NCBI GenBank assembly: GCA_036391875.1
Contig: DASVZA010000036.1
Coordinates: 7,866 to 71,865, forward strand
DNA from: Parasulfuritortus sp036391875
GTDB taxonomy: Bacteria; Pseudomonadota; Gammaproteobacteria; Burkholderiales; Thiobacillaceae
DNA length: 64,000 nucleotides
Direction of reading: 5' to 3'
Shown here piece by piece: positions 9,257 through 18,592 of the stretch. Positions within the stretch are counted from its first letter, which is position 1. Each line of letters begins with the position of its first letter. The translations under genes and the position numbers were made by a program. The notes beneath the pieces are model-generated. The model was not told the origin of the DNA and made no database searches. It saw only the letters and a list, made by a program, of their open reading frames with translations.

Positions 9257-9286
9257 CCAGGCTGCCACCGGTAAACCGGGCGGTTA

Positions 9287-9356
9287 CCCCGGATGCACCA
9301 CCTCCATCTGTCCTTCCTCCGGGATGACGGCAGGAGGTGGAGCATCCGGGGTTTTT
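9287..9356 (+). terminator. Rho-independent terminator after the Pal-like gene
   Basis: A long stem pairs CCCCGGATGC and CCACCTCC (9287-9305) with GGAGGTGG and GCATCCGGGG (9333-9351), interrupted only by an A-A mismatch and followed by TTTTT. It separates the lipoprotein gene from the acetate transporter. Confidence 0.85.
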
Positions 9357-9396
9357 ACGTTTGTTCTTCCATCAAAACCAACATGAGGAAACACAG

Positions 9397-9963
9397 ATGA
9401 ACAAGACCTTCTCCAACCCCGCCCCCCTGGGTCTGGCCGGCTTCGCCATGACCACCTGGCTGCTGAGCATGATCAATGCCGGCTGGTTCATCAACGACGG
9501 CGGCATGGACATGGTGCTGGCCGTCGCCCTGGCCTTCGGCGGCACCGCCCAGCTGTTGGCCGGTCTGATGGAGTTGCCGCGCGGCAACACCTTCGGCACG
9601 GTGGCGTTCTCCGCCTACGGCGCATTCTGGTGGTCGTTCGCCCTGTTCGTCCTGTTCCTGCACGACAAGGTGCCGGGTGCTTTCATCGGCTGGTATCTGT
9701 TCCTCTGGGGCGTGTTCACCAGCTACATGTGGATTGCTTCGTGGCGCAAGGCCAAGGCCCTGCAGGCCATTTTCGGGGTCCTGCTGGTCACCTTCTTCCT
9801 GCTCGCCGCCCACGCCTGGACCGGCATGGACATGCTGCAGGAGCTGGGCGGCTACTGCGGCCTGATCACCGCCGTGCTGGCCTTCTACCTGTCGGCCGCC
9901 GAGGTCATCAACGAGTCTTTCGGCAAGGAAGTGCTGCCGATCGGCGCTCCGGTCGCCGCCTGA
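9397..9963 (+). CDS. satP: Acetate/succinate uptake transporter, SatP (YaaH/GPR1/FUN34) family
   Basis: An inner-membrane transporter of 188 residues with six predicted helices. The family signature is at the N-terminus (SNPAPLGLAGFAMTTWLL) together with a conserved AGWFINDGGMD segment. E. coli SatP moves acetate and succinate with protons. The ATG has GAGGAA upstream; the longer in-frame start at 9337 lies inside the preceding terminator and was rejected. It is a single-gene unit between two terminators. Confidence 0.92.
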   Translation: MNKTFSNPAPLGLAGFAMTTWLLSMINAGWFINDGGMDMVLAVALAFGGTAQLLAGLMELPRGNTFGTVAFSAYGAFWWSFALFVLFLHDKVPGAFIGWYLFLWGVFTSYMWIASWRKAKALQAIFGVLLVTFFLLAAHAWTGMDMLQELGGYCGLITAVLAFYLSAAEVINESFGKEVLPIGAPVAA

Positions 9964-9978
9964 TGCCGTAACCTGGAT

Positions 9979-10005
9979 GGCCGGACCGACCCGGTCCGGC
10001 CTTTT
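9979..10005 (+). terminator. Rho-independent terminator after satP
   Basis: GGCCGGACC (9979-9987) pairs perfectly with GGTCCGGCC (9993-10001) around a five-base loop, followed by TTTT. Confidence 0.88.
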
Positions 10006-10143
10006 CTCCGGCGGGGCATCGCCCCTCCGTCCCGCCTTCCCAGGCCCGATTCACCCTGCACCTGCTCCGAACCGCGGCAACCAAGGCTTCGCCGGCCGGC
10101 GATAGCGACTATCATTGGCCGTCCCGTTGTCCATTCCGCATTC

Positions 10144-11472
10144 ATGTTCGAAGACGAATCCTCCCCCCGCGTCCTGTCCGTTTCGGAACTCAACCGCCTG
10201 GCCCGCCTGGCGGTCGAACGCGCCCTGCCCGTCGCCTGGATCGGCGGCGAGATCTCCAACCTGACCCGGGCACCGTCCGGACACTGGTATTTCACGCTCA
10301 AGGACAGCGGCGCCGCAGTGCGCTGCGCCATGTTCCGCAACCGCAACCAGTTCCTCGACTGGCGGCCGGAGAACGGCATGCAGGTGGAGGTGCGCGCCCA
10401 GGCGACCCTGTACGAGGCGCGCGGCGAATTCCAACTCAGCGTCGAGGCGATGCGCCGGGCCGGCCTGGGCGCCCTGTTCGAAGCCTTCCAGCGCCTGAAG
10501 GAGAAACTGGGGAAGGAAGGCCTGTTCGACCCGGCCCGCAAACGGCCCCTCCCGCCCCAACCGAACTGCATCGGGGTGGTGACCTCGCCCCGCGCCGCCG
10601 CCTTGCGCGACGTGCTGACCACGCTGCGCCGGCGCTGGCCGCTGGCCCGGGTGGTGCTCTACCCGACCCTGGTCCAGGGCACCGGCGCGGCCGAGCAGAT
10701 CGCTGCCGCCATCGCAACGGCAGGCGCGCGGCGCGAATGCGACGTGCTGCTGGTGGTCCGCGGCGGCGGCAGCATCGAGGACCTGTGGGCCTTCAACGAG
10801 GAAGCGGTGGCCCGCGCCATCGCCGCCAGCCCGATGCCGGTGGTGTCCGGCGTCGGCCACGAGACCGACTTCACCATCGCCGATTTCGCCGCCGATCTAC
10901 GCGCGCCGACGCCGACCGGCGCGGTGCAGCTGGCCACGCCGGACCAGGCGGAACTGCTGCACCGCCTGGTCCGTTCCAGCCGGACTCTGCGTTCGGACAT
11001 GCGTCGGCGCCTGGACTTCCTCGGCCAGCGCCTGGACGGCCTGGGCCGCGCCCTGCAACATCCGCGCGCCCGGCTCGACGGCCAGGCGCGCCACCTCGCC
11101 CACCTGACCCAGCGTCTGGTATTGGCCAACCAGTCCGGTCTGGCCCGCCGGCGCCTGCAACTCGAACGGCTGGCCGACCGGCTGACGACCGGCGCTCCGC
11201 GGCCCGGACTCGGCCTGGCGCGCATGGCGGAGTTGCAGCGCCGTCTGGCTTATCTATGCCAGGCCGATCTCCAGCGCCGTCGGGAAAAACTGGCTTCGCT
11301 GCTGTCCCAGCTCTCCCATCTGAACCCGCAGGCCGTCCTGGAGCGCGGCTACGGCATCGTCCGCAACGCCGACGGCGACATCCTGCGCGACAGCAGCCAG
11401 GTGACGGCCGGCGCGGAAATCGCTGTCACCCTGGCGAAGGGCGAACTGAACGCCCGGGTATTCGAGAAATAG
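10144..11472 (+). CDS. xseA: Exodeoxyribonuclease VII large subunit
   Basis: Catalytic subunit of exonuclease VII, which degrades single-stranded DNA to oligonucleotides in mismatch and recombination repair. The 442-residue protein has the N-terminal OB fold (LPVAWIGGEISNLTRAPSGH), the catalytic core with GVVTSPRAAALRD, LLVVRGGGSIEDLWAFN and VSGVGHETDFTIADFAADLRAPTP, then a long helical region and a C-terminal SH3-like part (LERGYGIVRNADG). No xseB small-subunit gene is visible in the window. A short gap leads to the FimV-like gene. Confidence 0.97.
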   Translation: MFEDESSPRVLSVSELNRLARLAVERALPVAWIGGEISNLTRAPSGHWYFTLKDSGAAVRCAMFRNRNQFLDWRPENGMQVEVRAQATLYEARGEFQLSVEAMRRAGLGALFEAFQRLKEKLGKEGLFDPARKRPLPPQPNCIGVVTSPRAAALRDVLTTLRRRWPLARVVLYPTLVQGTGAAEQIAAAIATAGARRECDVLLVVRGGGSIEDLWAFNEEAVARAIAASPMPVVSGVGHETDFTIADFAADLRAPTPTGAVQLATPDQAELLHRLVRSSRTLRSDMRRRLDFLGQRLDGLGRALQHPRARLDGQARHLAHLTQRLVLANQSGLARRRLQLERLADRLTTGAPRPGLGLARMAELQRRLAYLCQADLQRRREKLASLLSQLSHLNPQAVLERGYGIVRNADGDILRDSSQVTAGAEIAVTLAKGELNARVFEK

Positions 11473-11576
11473 GCCGGCCGATCTGCCGCAGACCGGGCAC
11501 GCCGCCCAGTGCCTGGACAAATCGCCCTGCTGCGCTAAGATTCGGCGAGAATTATCAGAACAAGCAACGGAAAAAC

Positions 11577-13283
11577 ATGCTCTACCGCCTCCTGATGGCT
11601 GCATTGCTATTCAATTTTGGCGCCCCGGCCTTGGCCATGAGCATTGGCAATCTGACTGTCGCCAGCAACCTGGGCGAACCGCTCCGGGTCCGTATCGCAA
11701 TCACCCTGGACGAAGGCACCCTGCCCGACGACGGCTGTTTCACTCTCGCAGGGCCCGGCAGCCACGAGGCGCCGCTCAGGAACGCCCACCTGGGCCTGAT
11801 CAGCATCAACGGCCAACGCTACATCAGCATCCACACGCTCAATCCGGTCAACGACCCGATCGTCGACCTGAGCCTGCGGGCGGAAGGCTGCGGGCCGACC
11901 ATGCAGAAGGATTTCGTCATCCTGCTGTCGCCCAAAGACATGGGCGCCGACGTCCCGCCGATGGCCATCGCGCCGCCGGTCGTCGAGCCGGCCGCCGCCA
12001 AACCGGTTTCGCAGGCGGTCCATTCCGGACATCGCGCCCAGGCGCACCACAGCACGATCGGCAAATCGCGCCACAAGGCCGTACGGCACCACCGGCACGA
12101 CATCCTGCCGCCCGGCAACTTCACCTTGCGCCTGGATTATTCGTTCAATTCGCTGCAACGCTATGCCGACCAGATCGCCAAGGAACGGCAGCAGGCCCTG
12201 AACGGCAAGCCGGCCATCCCGACACCCGCCGGGCAGGGCGACAAGCTGGTGCTGGGATCGGACATTCCGCCTCCGCTGCCCGGCCACGACGCGGCCGGAC
12301 AGCCGGCCCAGCTACCCCAGGCCACAGGCGTGACCACGCAACGTGCCGAGTCCGGCGGCGGCCCTGCCATGCCGAGCCGGCACGGCGTCGGCAACGGCCC
12401 GTTGCCGTCGGCGATCGCCCCCACCCGTGCTACGGCATCGTCCTGGCTGATCACGTCGTTCAGCATGATCCTGCTGCTGATCGCGCTGCTGCTCCTGCTC
12501 GCCCTGTTGATCGCACTGTGGCTGAAATGGCGCCCGCAACCGGCCAACCGTACTCCGGAACGGATCGCCGCCGACCTGAACACGCTCATGCCGCCCAACC
12601 CGGTGGCGCCCCAGCCTCGCTCCACGGTGCACGACCTGCCGCCCATGGAACACGATTTCGGCCAGGCGAAGCCGGAAACCCGCCACCCCCTGGCCGCGAC
12701 TTTCGAGCCTGAATCGGCCTGGGCCCGACAGCCGCCCGCCGTGCCGATCGACACCCCGGTCGCTACACCCCAGCTGGCGCCGATGAACGACTTCACCATG
12801 GAGCAATTCGACACGGCCGACCACGTGCTGGAACTGGCCGAGGTCATGCTGGCCTTCGGCCGCAGCAACCAGGCCATCGAGACCCTGAGTCAATACATCG
12901 AGAACCATCCGAACCAGGCTGTCGAACCCTGGGTCAAACTGCTCGACCTCTATCACGCGTCCAACCTGCGCGACGAATTCGAGGCCCTGGCGGCGGATCT
13001 GCACAAGCGCTTCAACGTGATCCTCGCCGACTGGAACGATTACGCCGCATCGCCCGATGCCAATACCCTGACCCTCGAAGCGCTGCCCCACATCATGGAC
13101 CGACTGACATCCTGTTGGGGCACCCAGGCCTGTCTCGAATACCTCGAAAAGCTCCTTGCCGACAACCGCGGCGGCCAGCGGCTCGGCTTCTCGTTGCCGT
13201 TCGTTCGCGATATTCTCCAGTTGCGGGACATCCTGAAGTTGATCGCCCCGAACCCATACCGTGATTCACTGACATCTTATTAA
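11577..13283 (+). CDS. FimV-like envelope protein
   Basis: A 568-residue protein with FimV architecture. A signal peptide ends near residue 20 (FGAPALAMS). The N-terminal domain (IGNLTVASNLGEPLRVRI) is typical of FimV/HubP periplasmic domains. A His/Pro-rich linker follows, then one transmembrane helix near residues 295-320, and a C-terminal TPR-like FimV domain (GRSNQAIETLSQYIENHP, LYHASNLRDEFEALA). In Pseudomonas, FimV organises the cell pole, type IV pili and twitching. The protein is shorter than FimV (over 900 residues) and its LysM-type region is not evident. The HDOD gene starts 8 bases later, suggesting co-expression. Confidence 0.85.
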   Translation: MLYRLLMAALLFNFGAPALAMSIGNLTVASNLGEPLRVRIAITLDEGTLPDDGCFTLAGPGSHEAPLRNAHLGLISINGQRYISIHTLNPVNDPIVDLSLRAEGCGPTMQKDFVILLSPKDMGADVPPMAIAPPVVEPAAAKPVSQAVHSGHRAQAHHSTIGKSRHKAVRHHRHDILPPGNFTLRLDYSFNSLQRYADQIAKERQQALNGKPAIPTPAGQGDKLVLGSDIPPPLPGHDAAGQPAQLPQATGVTTQRAESGGGPAMPSRHGVGNGPLPSAIAPTRATASSWLITSFSMILLLIALLLLLALLIALWLKWRPQPANRTPERIAADLNTLMPPNPVAPQPRSTVHDLPPMEHDFGQAKPETRHPLAATFEPESAWARQPPAVPIDTPVATPQLAPMNDFTMEQFDTADHVLELAEVMLAFGRSNQAIETLSQYIENHPNQAVEPWVKLLDLYHASNLRDEFEALAADLHKRFNVILADWNDYAASPDANTLTLEALPHIMDRLTSCWGTQACLEYLEKLLADNRGGQRLGFSLPFVRDILQLRDILKLIAPNPYRDSLTSY

Positions 13284-13291
13284 GAAAGTTC

Positions 13292-14134
13292 ATGTTCAAC
13301 GAAGTCGCCACCCGGCTTCTTGAGCGGATCGCACAGGAACTGTCGGCCCCGGACCTGGTGTTTCCCACCTCGTTCGATCTGACGATACGCGTGCAGGCCC
13401 TGCTCAAGGATCCGAACGTCTCGATCGAAAAACTGGCCGAGTCCATCCGTACCGAGCCGCTGATGAGCAGCAAGATCATCGCCTATGCCAATTCAGCCGC
13501 CCTGCGCGGCGTGGGCGGCGAGATCATGGACCTGCAGCCGGCCATCCTGCGGATCGGCCTCGACGCCGTGCGCACCGTGTCGTACAGCCTCGCGGTGGAG
13601 CAGATCATCCGCTCCAAGCACATGATGCCCTTCCACGATTTGTCCAACGCCATCTGGGAGCATTCGCTGACCGTCGCCTCGATCGCCAAGCTGCTCGCCC
13701 GGAGGGTCAAGCTCAACCCGGAAAAGGCATTCTTCCTCGGCATGGTCCACGACCTGGGCGCCTTCTACCTGATCTTCCGCTGTGCCGAGGACCCCGCACT
13801 GGCCGCAGACCGGCCGCAATTGCTGGAGCTGGTGTTCGAATGGCACGACGGCATCGGTCATGCCCTGCTCTCGGCCATGGGGCAACCCGAGGACGTCGTC
13901 ACCGCGGTCCAGGACCACGAGGCCACGGTAACGATCGACAACCTCAACGGCTGGACCGCCCTGCTCGCCTGCGCCGACCAACTCAGTCAGCCGATATCGG
14001 ATTGGGTGCCGGCCGAGTTGCGCGGGCGCAGGCCGCGCACGCTTGCAGAATCGCTGTTCTCGGAAACGGAACTGGCCGAAATCGAAACCTTGGCCCGGGA
14101 AAACCTGGCCGCTCTGCGCGCGGTGCTGTTCTAG
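13292..14134 (+). CDS. HDOD domain signalling protein
   Basis: A 280-residue stand-alone HDOD protein. Typical segments are LVFPTSFDLTIRVQALLKDPNVSIEKLAESI, a MSSKIIAYANSAALRG helix and a metal-site-like MVHDLGAFYLIF, with a downstream HDGIGHALL. These proteins are regulatory and usually lack true phosphodiesterase activity. It begins 8 bases after the FimV-like gene. HDOD proteins in other bacteria affect motility and pili, so a shared role is possible but is inference. It converges on miaA with a 7-base gap. Confidence 0.88.
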   Translation: MFNEVATRLLERIAQELSAPDLVFPTSFDLTIRVQALLKDPNVSIEKLAESIRTEPLMSSKIIAYANSAALRGVGGEIMDLQPAILRIGLDAVRTVSYSLAVEQIIRSKHMMPFHDLSNAIWEHSLTVASIAKLLARRVKLNPEKAFFLGMVHDLGAFYLIFRCAEDPALAADRPQLLELVFEWHDGIGHALLSAMGQPEDVVTAVQDHEATVTIDNLNGWTALLACADQLSQPISDWVPAELRGRRPRTLAESLFSETELAEIETLARENLAALRAVLF

Positions 14135-14141
14135 GGCGGGT

Positions 14142-15098
14142 TCACACGCCTGGGCCCTTCAGGCGTTCCGCCAGCCAGGCGGACACGTCGTCCGCCAGAC
14201 CCGGCCGCAGGCAATCGAACTCAGTGGCGCCCTGCCAGCTCCGCAGCCAGGTGATCTGGCGCTTGGCCAGCTGCCGGGTGGCCGCGGCCCCGGTCTCGTA
14301 CAGCTCGTCCTCGTCGATCTCGCCATCCAGGAAACGCCAGGCCTGGCGATAACCGACGCAGCGCATGGCCGGCATCTCCGGCTCGAGCCGGTAGCGGGCG
14401 CGCAGCGCCCTGACCTCGTCGACGAAGCCGGCCGCCAGCATGGCCCGGAACCGGGTGTTGATGCGCTCGTGCAACCGGGCGCGGTCGGAAGGCAGCAGGG
14501 CGATCTCGATCAGCCGATACGGCAGCGGACTGTCCCGGCCGGCCGAAAACAGCTCGGACATCGGCCGCCCGGCCAGCCGGCAGACCTCCAGCGCCCGCTC
14601 GATGCGCTGCACGTCGGAGGGTCGGATGCGAGCGGCGGAGGCCGGGTCCAGCCGGGCCAGTTCGGCGTGCAGCGCCGGCCAGCCGTCGCGGGCGGCGCGC
14701 GCCTCCAGTTCCGCCCGGATGGCGGGATCGGCCTTGGGCAGATCATCCAGCCCATCTTTCAGGGCCTTGAAATAAAGCATGGTGCCGCCCACCAGCAGCG
14801 GCACCCGGCCGCGGCCGACGATGTCGGCCATGAGCGCCAGGGCGTCATCCCGGAAGCGGCCGGCGGAATAGCCCTCGGGCGGATCGACCACGTCGATCAG
14901 GTGATGCGGACAGGCCGCCAGCGTGGCGGCATCCGGCTTGGCGGTGCCGATGTCCATGTCCCGGTAGACCAGGGCCGAATCGACGCTGACGACCTCGCAC
15001 GGGAAACGCGCCGCCAGGGCCACCGCCAGGTCGGTCTTGCCGCAGGCCGTCGGGCCCATCAGGAAGACCACGGGCGGGAGGCGTTCCGGTGCCGGCAT
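14142..15098 (-). CDS. miaA: tRNA dimethylallyltransferase MiaA
   Basis: Adds an isopentenyl group to N6 of adenosine-37 in tRNAs reading UNN codons. The 318-residue protein has the P-loop GPTACGKTDLAVALA near the N-terminus, VSVDSALVYRDMDIGTAKP, HHLIDVVDPPEGYSAGRF and RCVGYRQAWRFLDG, all MiaA hallmarks. It is the last gene of a tight mutL - S24-like - miaA operon. mutL-miaA adjacency is common in proteobacteria; the intervening gene is not in E. coli. Confidence 0.97.
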   Translation of the reverse strand: MPAPERLPPVVFLMGPTACGKTDLAVALAARFPCEVVSVDSALVYRDMDIGTAKPDAATLAACPHHLIDVVDPPEGYSAGRFRDDALALMADIVGRGRVPLLVGGTMLYFKALKDGLDDLPKADPAIRAELEARAARDGWPALHAELARLDPASAARIRPSDVQRIERALEVCRLAGRPMSELFSAGRDSPLPYRLIEIALLPSDRARLHERINTRFRAMLAAGFVDEVRALRARYRLEPEMPAMRCVGYRQAWRFLDGEIDEDELYETGAAATRQLAKRQITWLRSWQGATEFDCLRPGLADDVSAWLAERLKGPGV

Positions 15099-15102
15099 CG
15101 GA

Positions 15103-15486
15103 TCAGTCGTAGCGCTTCGCTTCCTTGCGCCGGCCCGGCTTCTTTTTCAGCACCACCACGCCCTTCACCACCGCCTTGAGGTCGTCGACCGGGATGTTGG
15201 GATAGAGCGGGTTGAGCGGCTTCAGCATCCAGCCTTCCTCGTGCTTGACCAGTTGCCGGAAGATGTACTCGTCGTTGGCCCAGGCCACGACATAGGCGCC
15301 GTCCTTGGCGATGCCCTCGGGCTCGACCACGATCACCTCGCCCTCGATGAACTCGGGCTGCATCGAATCGCCCAGCACCATCAGGGCATAGGGTTCGCCG
15401 CCGGCACAGGCGGAGGCGACCAGGTCGTCCTCGACGCTTTTCGGCGCCGGATTGACCGGAATGGGGAAGGGTTTCGGTTCGCTCAT
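15103..15486 (-). CDS. S24 (LexA/UmuD-like) peptidase domain protein with altered catalytic dyad
   Basis: A 127-residue protein that is nearly all S24 signal-peptidase-like domain and has no DNA-binding domain. The nucleophile serine is present (Ser41 in LGDSMQPEF) and the second strand reads GAYVVAWAND. At the position where LexA/UmuD have the catalytic lysine (VKRL), this protein has FRQL, that is Arg77. Self-cleavage is therefore doubtful. It lies between mutL (no gap) and miaA (4-base gap) in one operon. A role in mutation control would fit mutL, but no direct evidence is visible. Confidence 0.8.
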   Translation of the reverse strand: MSEPKPFPIPVNPAPKSVEDDLVASACAGGEPYALMVLGDSMQPEFIEGEVIVVEPEGIAKDGAYVVAWANDEYIFRQLVKHEEGWMLKPLNPLYPNIPVDDLKAVVKGVVVLKKKPGRRKEAKRYD

Positions 15487-17286
15487 CTATTTTCCTCGCA
15501 TGAACATTCGGTCCAGGTCGGCCAGGCTCAGTTGGAACCAGGTCGGTCGGCCGTGATTGCATTGATCGGCCCGCTCGGTGCGTTCCATGTCGCGCAGCAG
15601 GGCATTCATTTCCGGCAGGGTCAGCTTGCGGTTGGCGCGCACCGCCCCATGGCAGGCCAGGGTAGCCAGCAGTTCGTTGCGCCGCCCGGCCAGGGCCTCG
15701 CTGGCGCCGAACTCGCGGATGTCCTTGAGGACCTCACGCGCCAGTTGTTCGACATCGGCCCGGGCCAGCATGGCCGGCACCGCCCGCACCGCCAGGTGGG
15801 TGGGCGAGGCGGCGCTGATCTCGAAGCCCATGGCGGCCAGCGCGCCGTGATGTTCCGTGGCGGTCGCCATCTCCAGGCTGGTGGCCTGGAACACCAACGG
15901 GATCAGCAGCGGCTGGGCCGCCAGGCGGTCCTCGTCCATGGCCGACTTGAGGCCTTCGTACAGGATACGCTCATGGGCGGCGTGCATGTCCACCACCACC
16001 AGCCCCTTGTCGTTCTCGGCCAGGACGTAGATGCCGGCCACCTGGCCCAGGGCGTAGCCGAGCGGCGGCAGGCCTCCCGGCGCTGCATCGGCCTGCAACT
16101 CGGCACCGGACTCCAACGCGGGGCGATCGGCCAGGGCCTCGGCCACCATGCCGTAATAGGCCGCGGGCTCGGCCACGCGCAACGGCATGGCCTGCTGCGA
16201 CCAGGTGCCGGCGGTGCCCAACGGCACGCGCGTCTGGGCGAAGGGCAGCGGCGAAGCGGGCGCGGCACCCGCCGCTGCCGGGATCTCGTCGGCCGTCGGC
16301 GCAGTCCGGCCCAGCGCCCGCTCCAGGACGTGGAAGACGAACTGGTGCACGGCCTGCGCCTGGCGGAAACGGACCTCGGTCTTGGCCGGATGGACGTTGA
16401 CGTCGACCTGCTCCGGCGGCAGTTCCAGGTACAGGACATAGGCCGGGTGGCGGTCGTAGTGCAGGATGTCGCGATAGGCCTCGCGCACCGCGTGGCTGAG
16501 CAGCTTGTCGCGCACGAAACGGCCGTTGACGAACAGGTACTGGGCGTCGCGCCCCGAGCGGCTGTAGGCGGGCAGGCCGGCCAGGCCGGAGAAACGCAGG
16601 CCGCCGGCGGCCTCGTCCACCGCCCGGGCCGCTGCCTCGAACTCGTCGCCGAGCAGGGCCACGGCGCGGGCCGTGATCTCCTGGGCCGGCAGGCGCCAGG
16701 CGACGCGGCCGTTGTGGCGCAGCTCGAAGGTCACGTCCGGCCGGGCCAAGGCGGCGCGGCGCATGGCCTCCTCGCAGTGGCCGTACTCGGTGGCCGGAGT
16801 ACGCATGAACTTGCGCCGGGCCGGGGTGTTGAAGAACAGGTCGCGCACCTCGACCACGGTGCCCTTGTTCAGGGCGGCCGGTTCGGTCGCGGTCAGCGCG
16901 CCGTCCTGGGCGCCGATCCGCCAGGCGTGGTCGGTGCCGCCGGCCCGGCTGGTGAGTGTGACCCGGGCCACGGCGGCGATGCTGGCCAGGGCCTCGCCCC
17001 GGAAACCGAGGCTGGCGACCGATTCCAGTTCGGCCAGACTGGCGATCTTGCTGGTGGCATGGCGGGCCAGGGCGTTGCTCAAATCACCGGAATCGATGCC
17101 GACGCCGTCGTCGGCCACCCGGATCAACTTGATGCCGCCCTCCTCCAGGTCGACCCGGATCTCGCGGCTGCCGGCATCGAGGCTGTTCTCGACCAGTTCC
17201 TTGAGGGCCGAGGCGGGACGTTCCACCACCTCGCCGGCGGCGATCTGGGAGATGAGCAGGTCGGGCAAAAACTGAATTTTCGACAT
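15487..17286 (-). CDS. mutL: DNA mismatch repair protein MutL
   Basis: Couples MutS mismatch recognition to strand incision. The 599-residue protein has the GHKL ATPase N-terminus (IAAGEVVERPASALKELVENSLDAG, DDGVGI, GFRGEALASIAAV) and a C-terminal endonuclease domain with DMHAAHERILYE starting at Asp433, matching the DQHA(x)2E(x)4E nicking motif, plus ACHGAVRAN and CNHGRPTW near the end. It should therefore nick DNA itself, as in bacteria lacking MutH. It is the first gene of the minus-strand operon, divergent from 17338 with a 51-base shared promoter region. Confidence 0.97.
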   Translation of the reverse strand: MSKIQFLPDLLISQIAAGEVVERPASALKELVENSLDAGSREIRVDLEEGGIKLIRVADDGVGIDSGDLSNALARHATSKIASLAELESVASLGFRGEALASIAAVARVTLTSRAGGTDHAWRIGAQDGALTATEPAALNKGTVVEVRDLFFNTPARRKFMRTPATEYGHCEEAMRRAALARPDVTFELRHNGRVAWRLPAQEITARAVALLGDEFEAAARAVDEAAGGLRFSGLAGLPAYSRSGRDAQYLFVNGRFVRDKLLSHAVREAYRDILHYDRHPAYVLYLELPPEQVDVNVHPAKTEVRFRQAQAVHQFVFHVLERALGRTAPTADEIPAAAGAAPASPLPFAQTRVPLGTAGTWSQQAMPLRVAEPAAYYGMVAEALADRPALESGAELQADAAPGGLPPLGYALGQVAGIYVLAENDKGLVVVDMHAAHERILYEGLKSAMDEDRLAAQPLLIPLVFQATSLEMATATEHHGALAAMGFEISAASPTHLAVRAVPAMLARADVEQLAREVLKDIREFGASEALAGRRNELLATLACHGAVRANRKLTLPEMNALLRDMERTERADQCNHGRPTWFQLSLADLDRMFMRGK

Positions 17287-17337
17287 CCGGTCATTTTACC
17301 CCGTCACCGTCGCCGCTCGTCGTCGTAAAATGGCCCT

Positions 17338-18117
17338 ATGCCGATCAAGCACTTTCTAGCCCGTACCGCGGCTCGGCGGGATAAACAGCGCTCGCTGCGC
17401 AGGCGTGGCCAGACGGCCATCGTCCCCCGTGTGATCATCAGCCGGCCGGCATCCTGGCGGCGGCGACTCCTGCTGGGAAGCGCCCTGGTCCTGGCCGCCG
17501 GCGCCACCGGGTTCGGCCTCTATATCGCCGGTCAGTTGTCCGCCGGCTACGACAGCCTGCACAGTGCCGGCCGGATCCGCGACCTGGCGGCGGAAAACGC
17601 CCGGCTCGAAGCCAGCAACGCCAAGCTGACCGGGGCCTACAACGCGACCACCACCCAGTTGGACATCGAACGCGGTGCCCGCAAGACGCTGGAAATACAG
17701 GTCCACAAACTGGAGGACGAGCGCAGCCGGCTCAACCGCGACCTGGCCCTGTTCGACAACCTGTTTCCCACCGCCAAGCAGAACAATCTGCCCGCCATCC
17801 GCAGCTTTCGCATCGAGCAGGTGGTCGCCTCGGCCACACCCGCCACCTGGCGTTACCGCGTCCTGGTCATGCGCGACGCCCAGGCCCAGGGCAGCTTCGC
17901 CGGCGAGTTCCAACTCCTGGTCAGCTACCGCCTGAACGGCCAGGAGATACAGGCCCAGACTCCGGCCACCGGGAAGGTCTCCGAACCGCTGCAATTCCAG
18001 CATTACCGGCGCGTCGAAGGCCGGTTCCAGGTACCCCCGGGTGCGGTAATTGTTGGCGCGACCACCCGAGTTGTGGAAAATGGCAGGCTCATTGCGGAGT
18101 CGGTGTTCCGTCCCTAG
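17338..18117 (+). CDS. DUF6776-family membrane-anchored coiled-coil protein
   Basis: A 259-residue protein of unknown function. A basic cytoplasmic N-terminus (about 45 residues, Arg-rich) precedes one transmembrane helix (LLLGSALVLAAGATGFGLYI). A periplasmic coiled coil follows (AAENARLEASNAKL, ERGARKTLEIQVHKLEDERSRLNRDL), then a beta-rich C-terminal domain. It begins the operon with bactofilin and the M23 peptidase, so it is probably a membrane link between the bactofilin scaffold and cell-wall remodelling. This is inferred from context. Confidence 0.78.
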   Translation: MPIKHFLARTAARRDKQRSLRRRGQTAIVPRVIISRPASWRRRLLLGSALVLAAGATGFGLYIAGQLSAGYDSLHSAGRIRDLAAENARLEASNAKLTGAYNATTTQLDIERGARKTLEIQVHKLEDERSRLNRDLALFDNLFPTAKQNNLPAIRSFRIEQVVASATPATWRYRVLVMRDAQAQGSFAGEFQLLVSYRLNGQEIQAQTPATGKVSEPLQFQHYRRVEGRFQVPPGAVIVGATTRVVENGRLIAESVFRP

Positions 18118-18161
18118 ACTCCCCCGAAGTGATTGAGGACTCCTTGAAAAGGGTAAGCACC

Positions 18162-18566
18162 ATGTTCGGCAAAAAGCACGGCAAGACCACGCCAGGCAAC
18201 ATCGACTGCCTGATCAGCGCCAAGACCAAGGTCGAGGGCAACATCCATTTCGAAGGCGGCCTGCGGGTCGACGGCCATATCCAAGGCAACCTGACCGGCA
18301 ACGCTGCCAGCACTCTTATCGTCAGCGACCAGGCCCGGCTGGAAGGCGAGGTCCGCGCCTCCCTCGCGGTCATCAACGGCACCGTCAAGGGCAGCGTCCA
18401 CACGACAGAACGGCTGGAGCTGCAATCCAAGGCCCGCATCACCGGCGACGTGCATTACCGCACCCTGGAAATGCATCCCGGCGCCGTGGTGGAAGGCCGC
18501 CTGGTGCACCAAGGCGAAGAAGAGACGGTGGTACCGCTCAAGAAGAATCAGGCCTCAGCCGGATAA
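18162..18566 (+). CDS. Bactofilin (polymer-forming cytoskeletal protein)
   Basis: A 134-residue bactofilin with the right-handed beta-helix repeat pattern (IDCLISAKTKVEGNIHFEGG, GLRVDGHIQGNLTG, ARLEGEVRASLAVINGTVKG, HPGAVVEGRLVH). Bactofilins assemble into nucleotide-free filaments and localise wall enzymes. The ATG at 18162 was chosen because AAGGG lies 8 bases upstream; an in-frame GTG at 18129 would add 11 residues. It sits between the DUF6776 anchor and the M23 peptidase. Bactofilin-M23 adjacency is well known (Helicobacter CcmA with its Csd endopeptidases), supporting a cell-shape role. Confidence 0.93.
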   Translation: MFGKKHGKTTPGNIDCLISAKTKVEGNIHFEGGLRVDGHIQGNLTGNAASTLIVSDQARLEGEVRASLAVINGTVKGSVHTTERLELQSKARITGDVHYRTLEMHPGAVVEGRLVHQGEEETVVPLKKNQASAG

Positions 18567-18592
18567 CCAGGCGCCAGAGGAGGACCGTCAAG

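Noticed and set aside
15037..17328. 763-codon plus-strand reading frame over mutL
   Set aside because: Antisense shadow of mutL and the S24-like gene.
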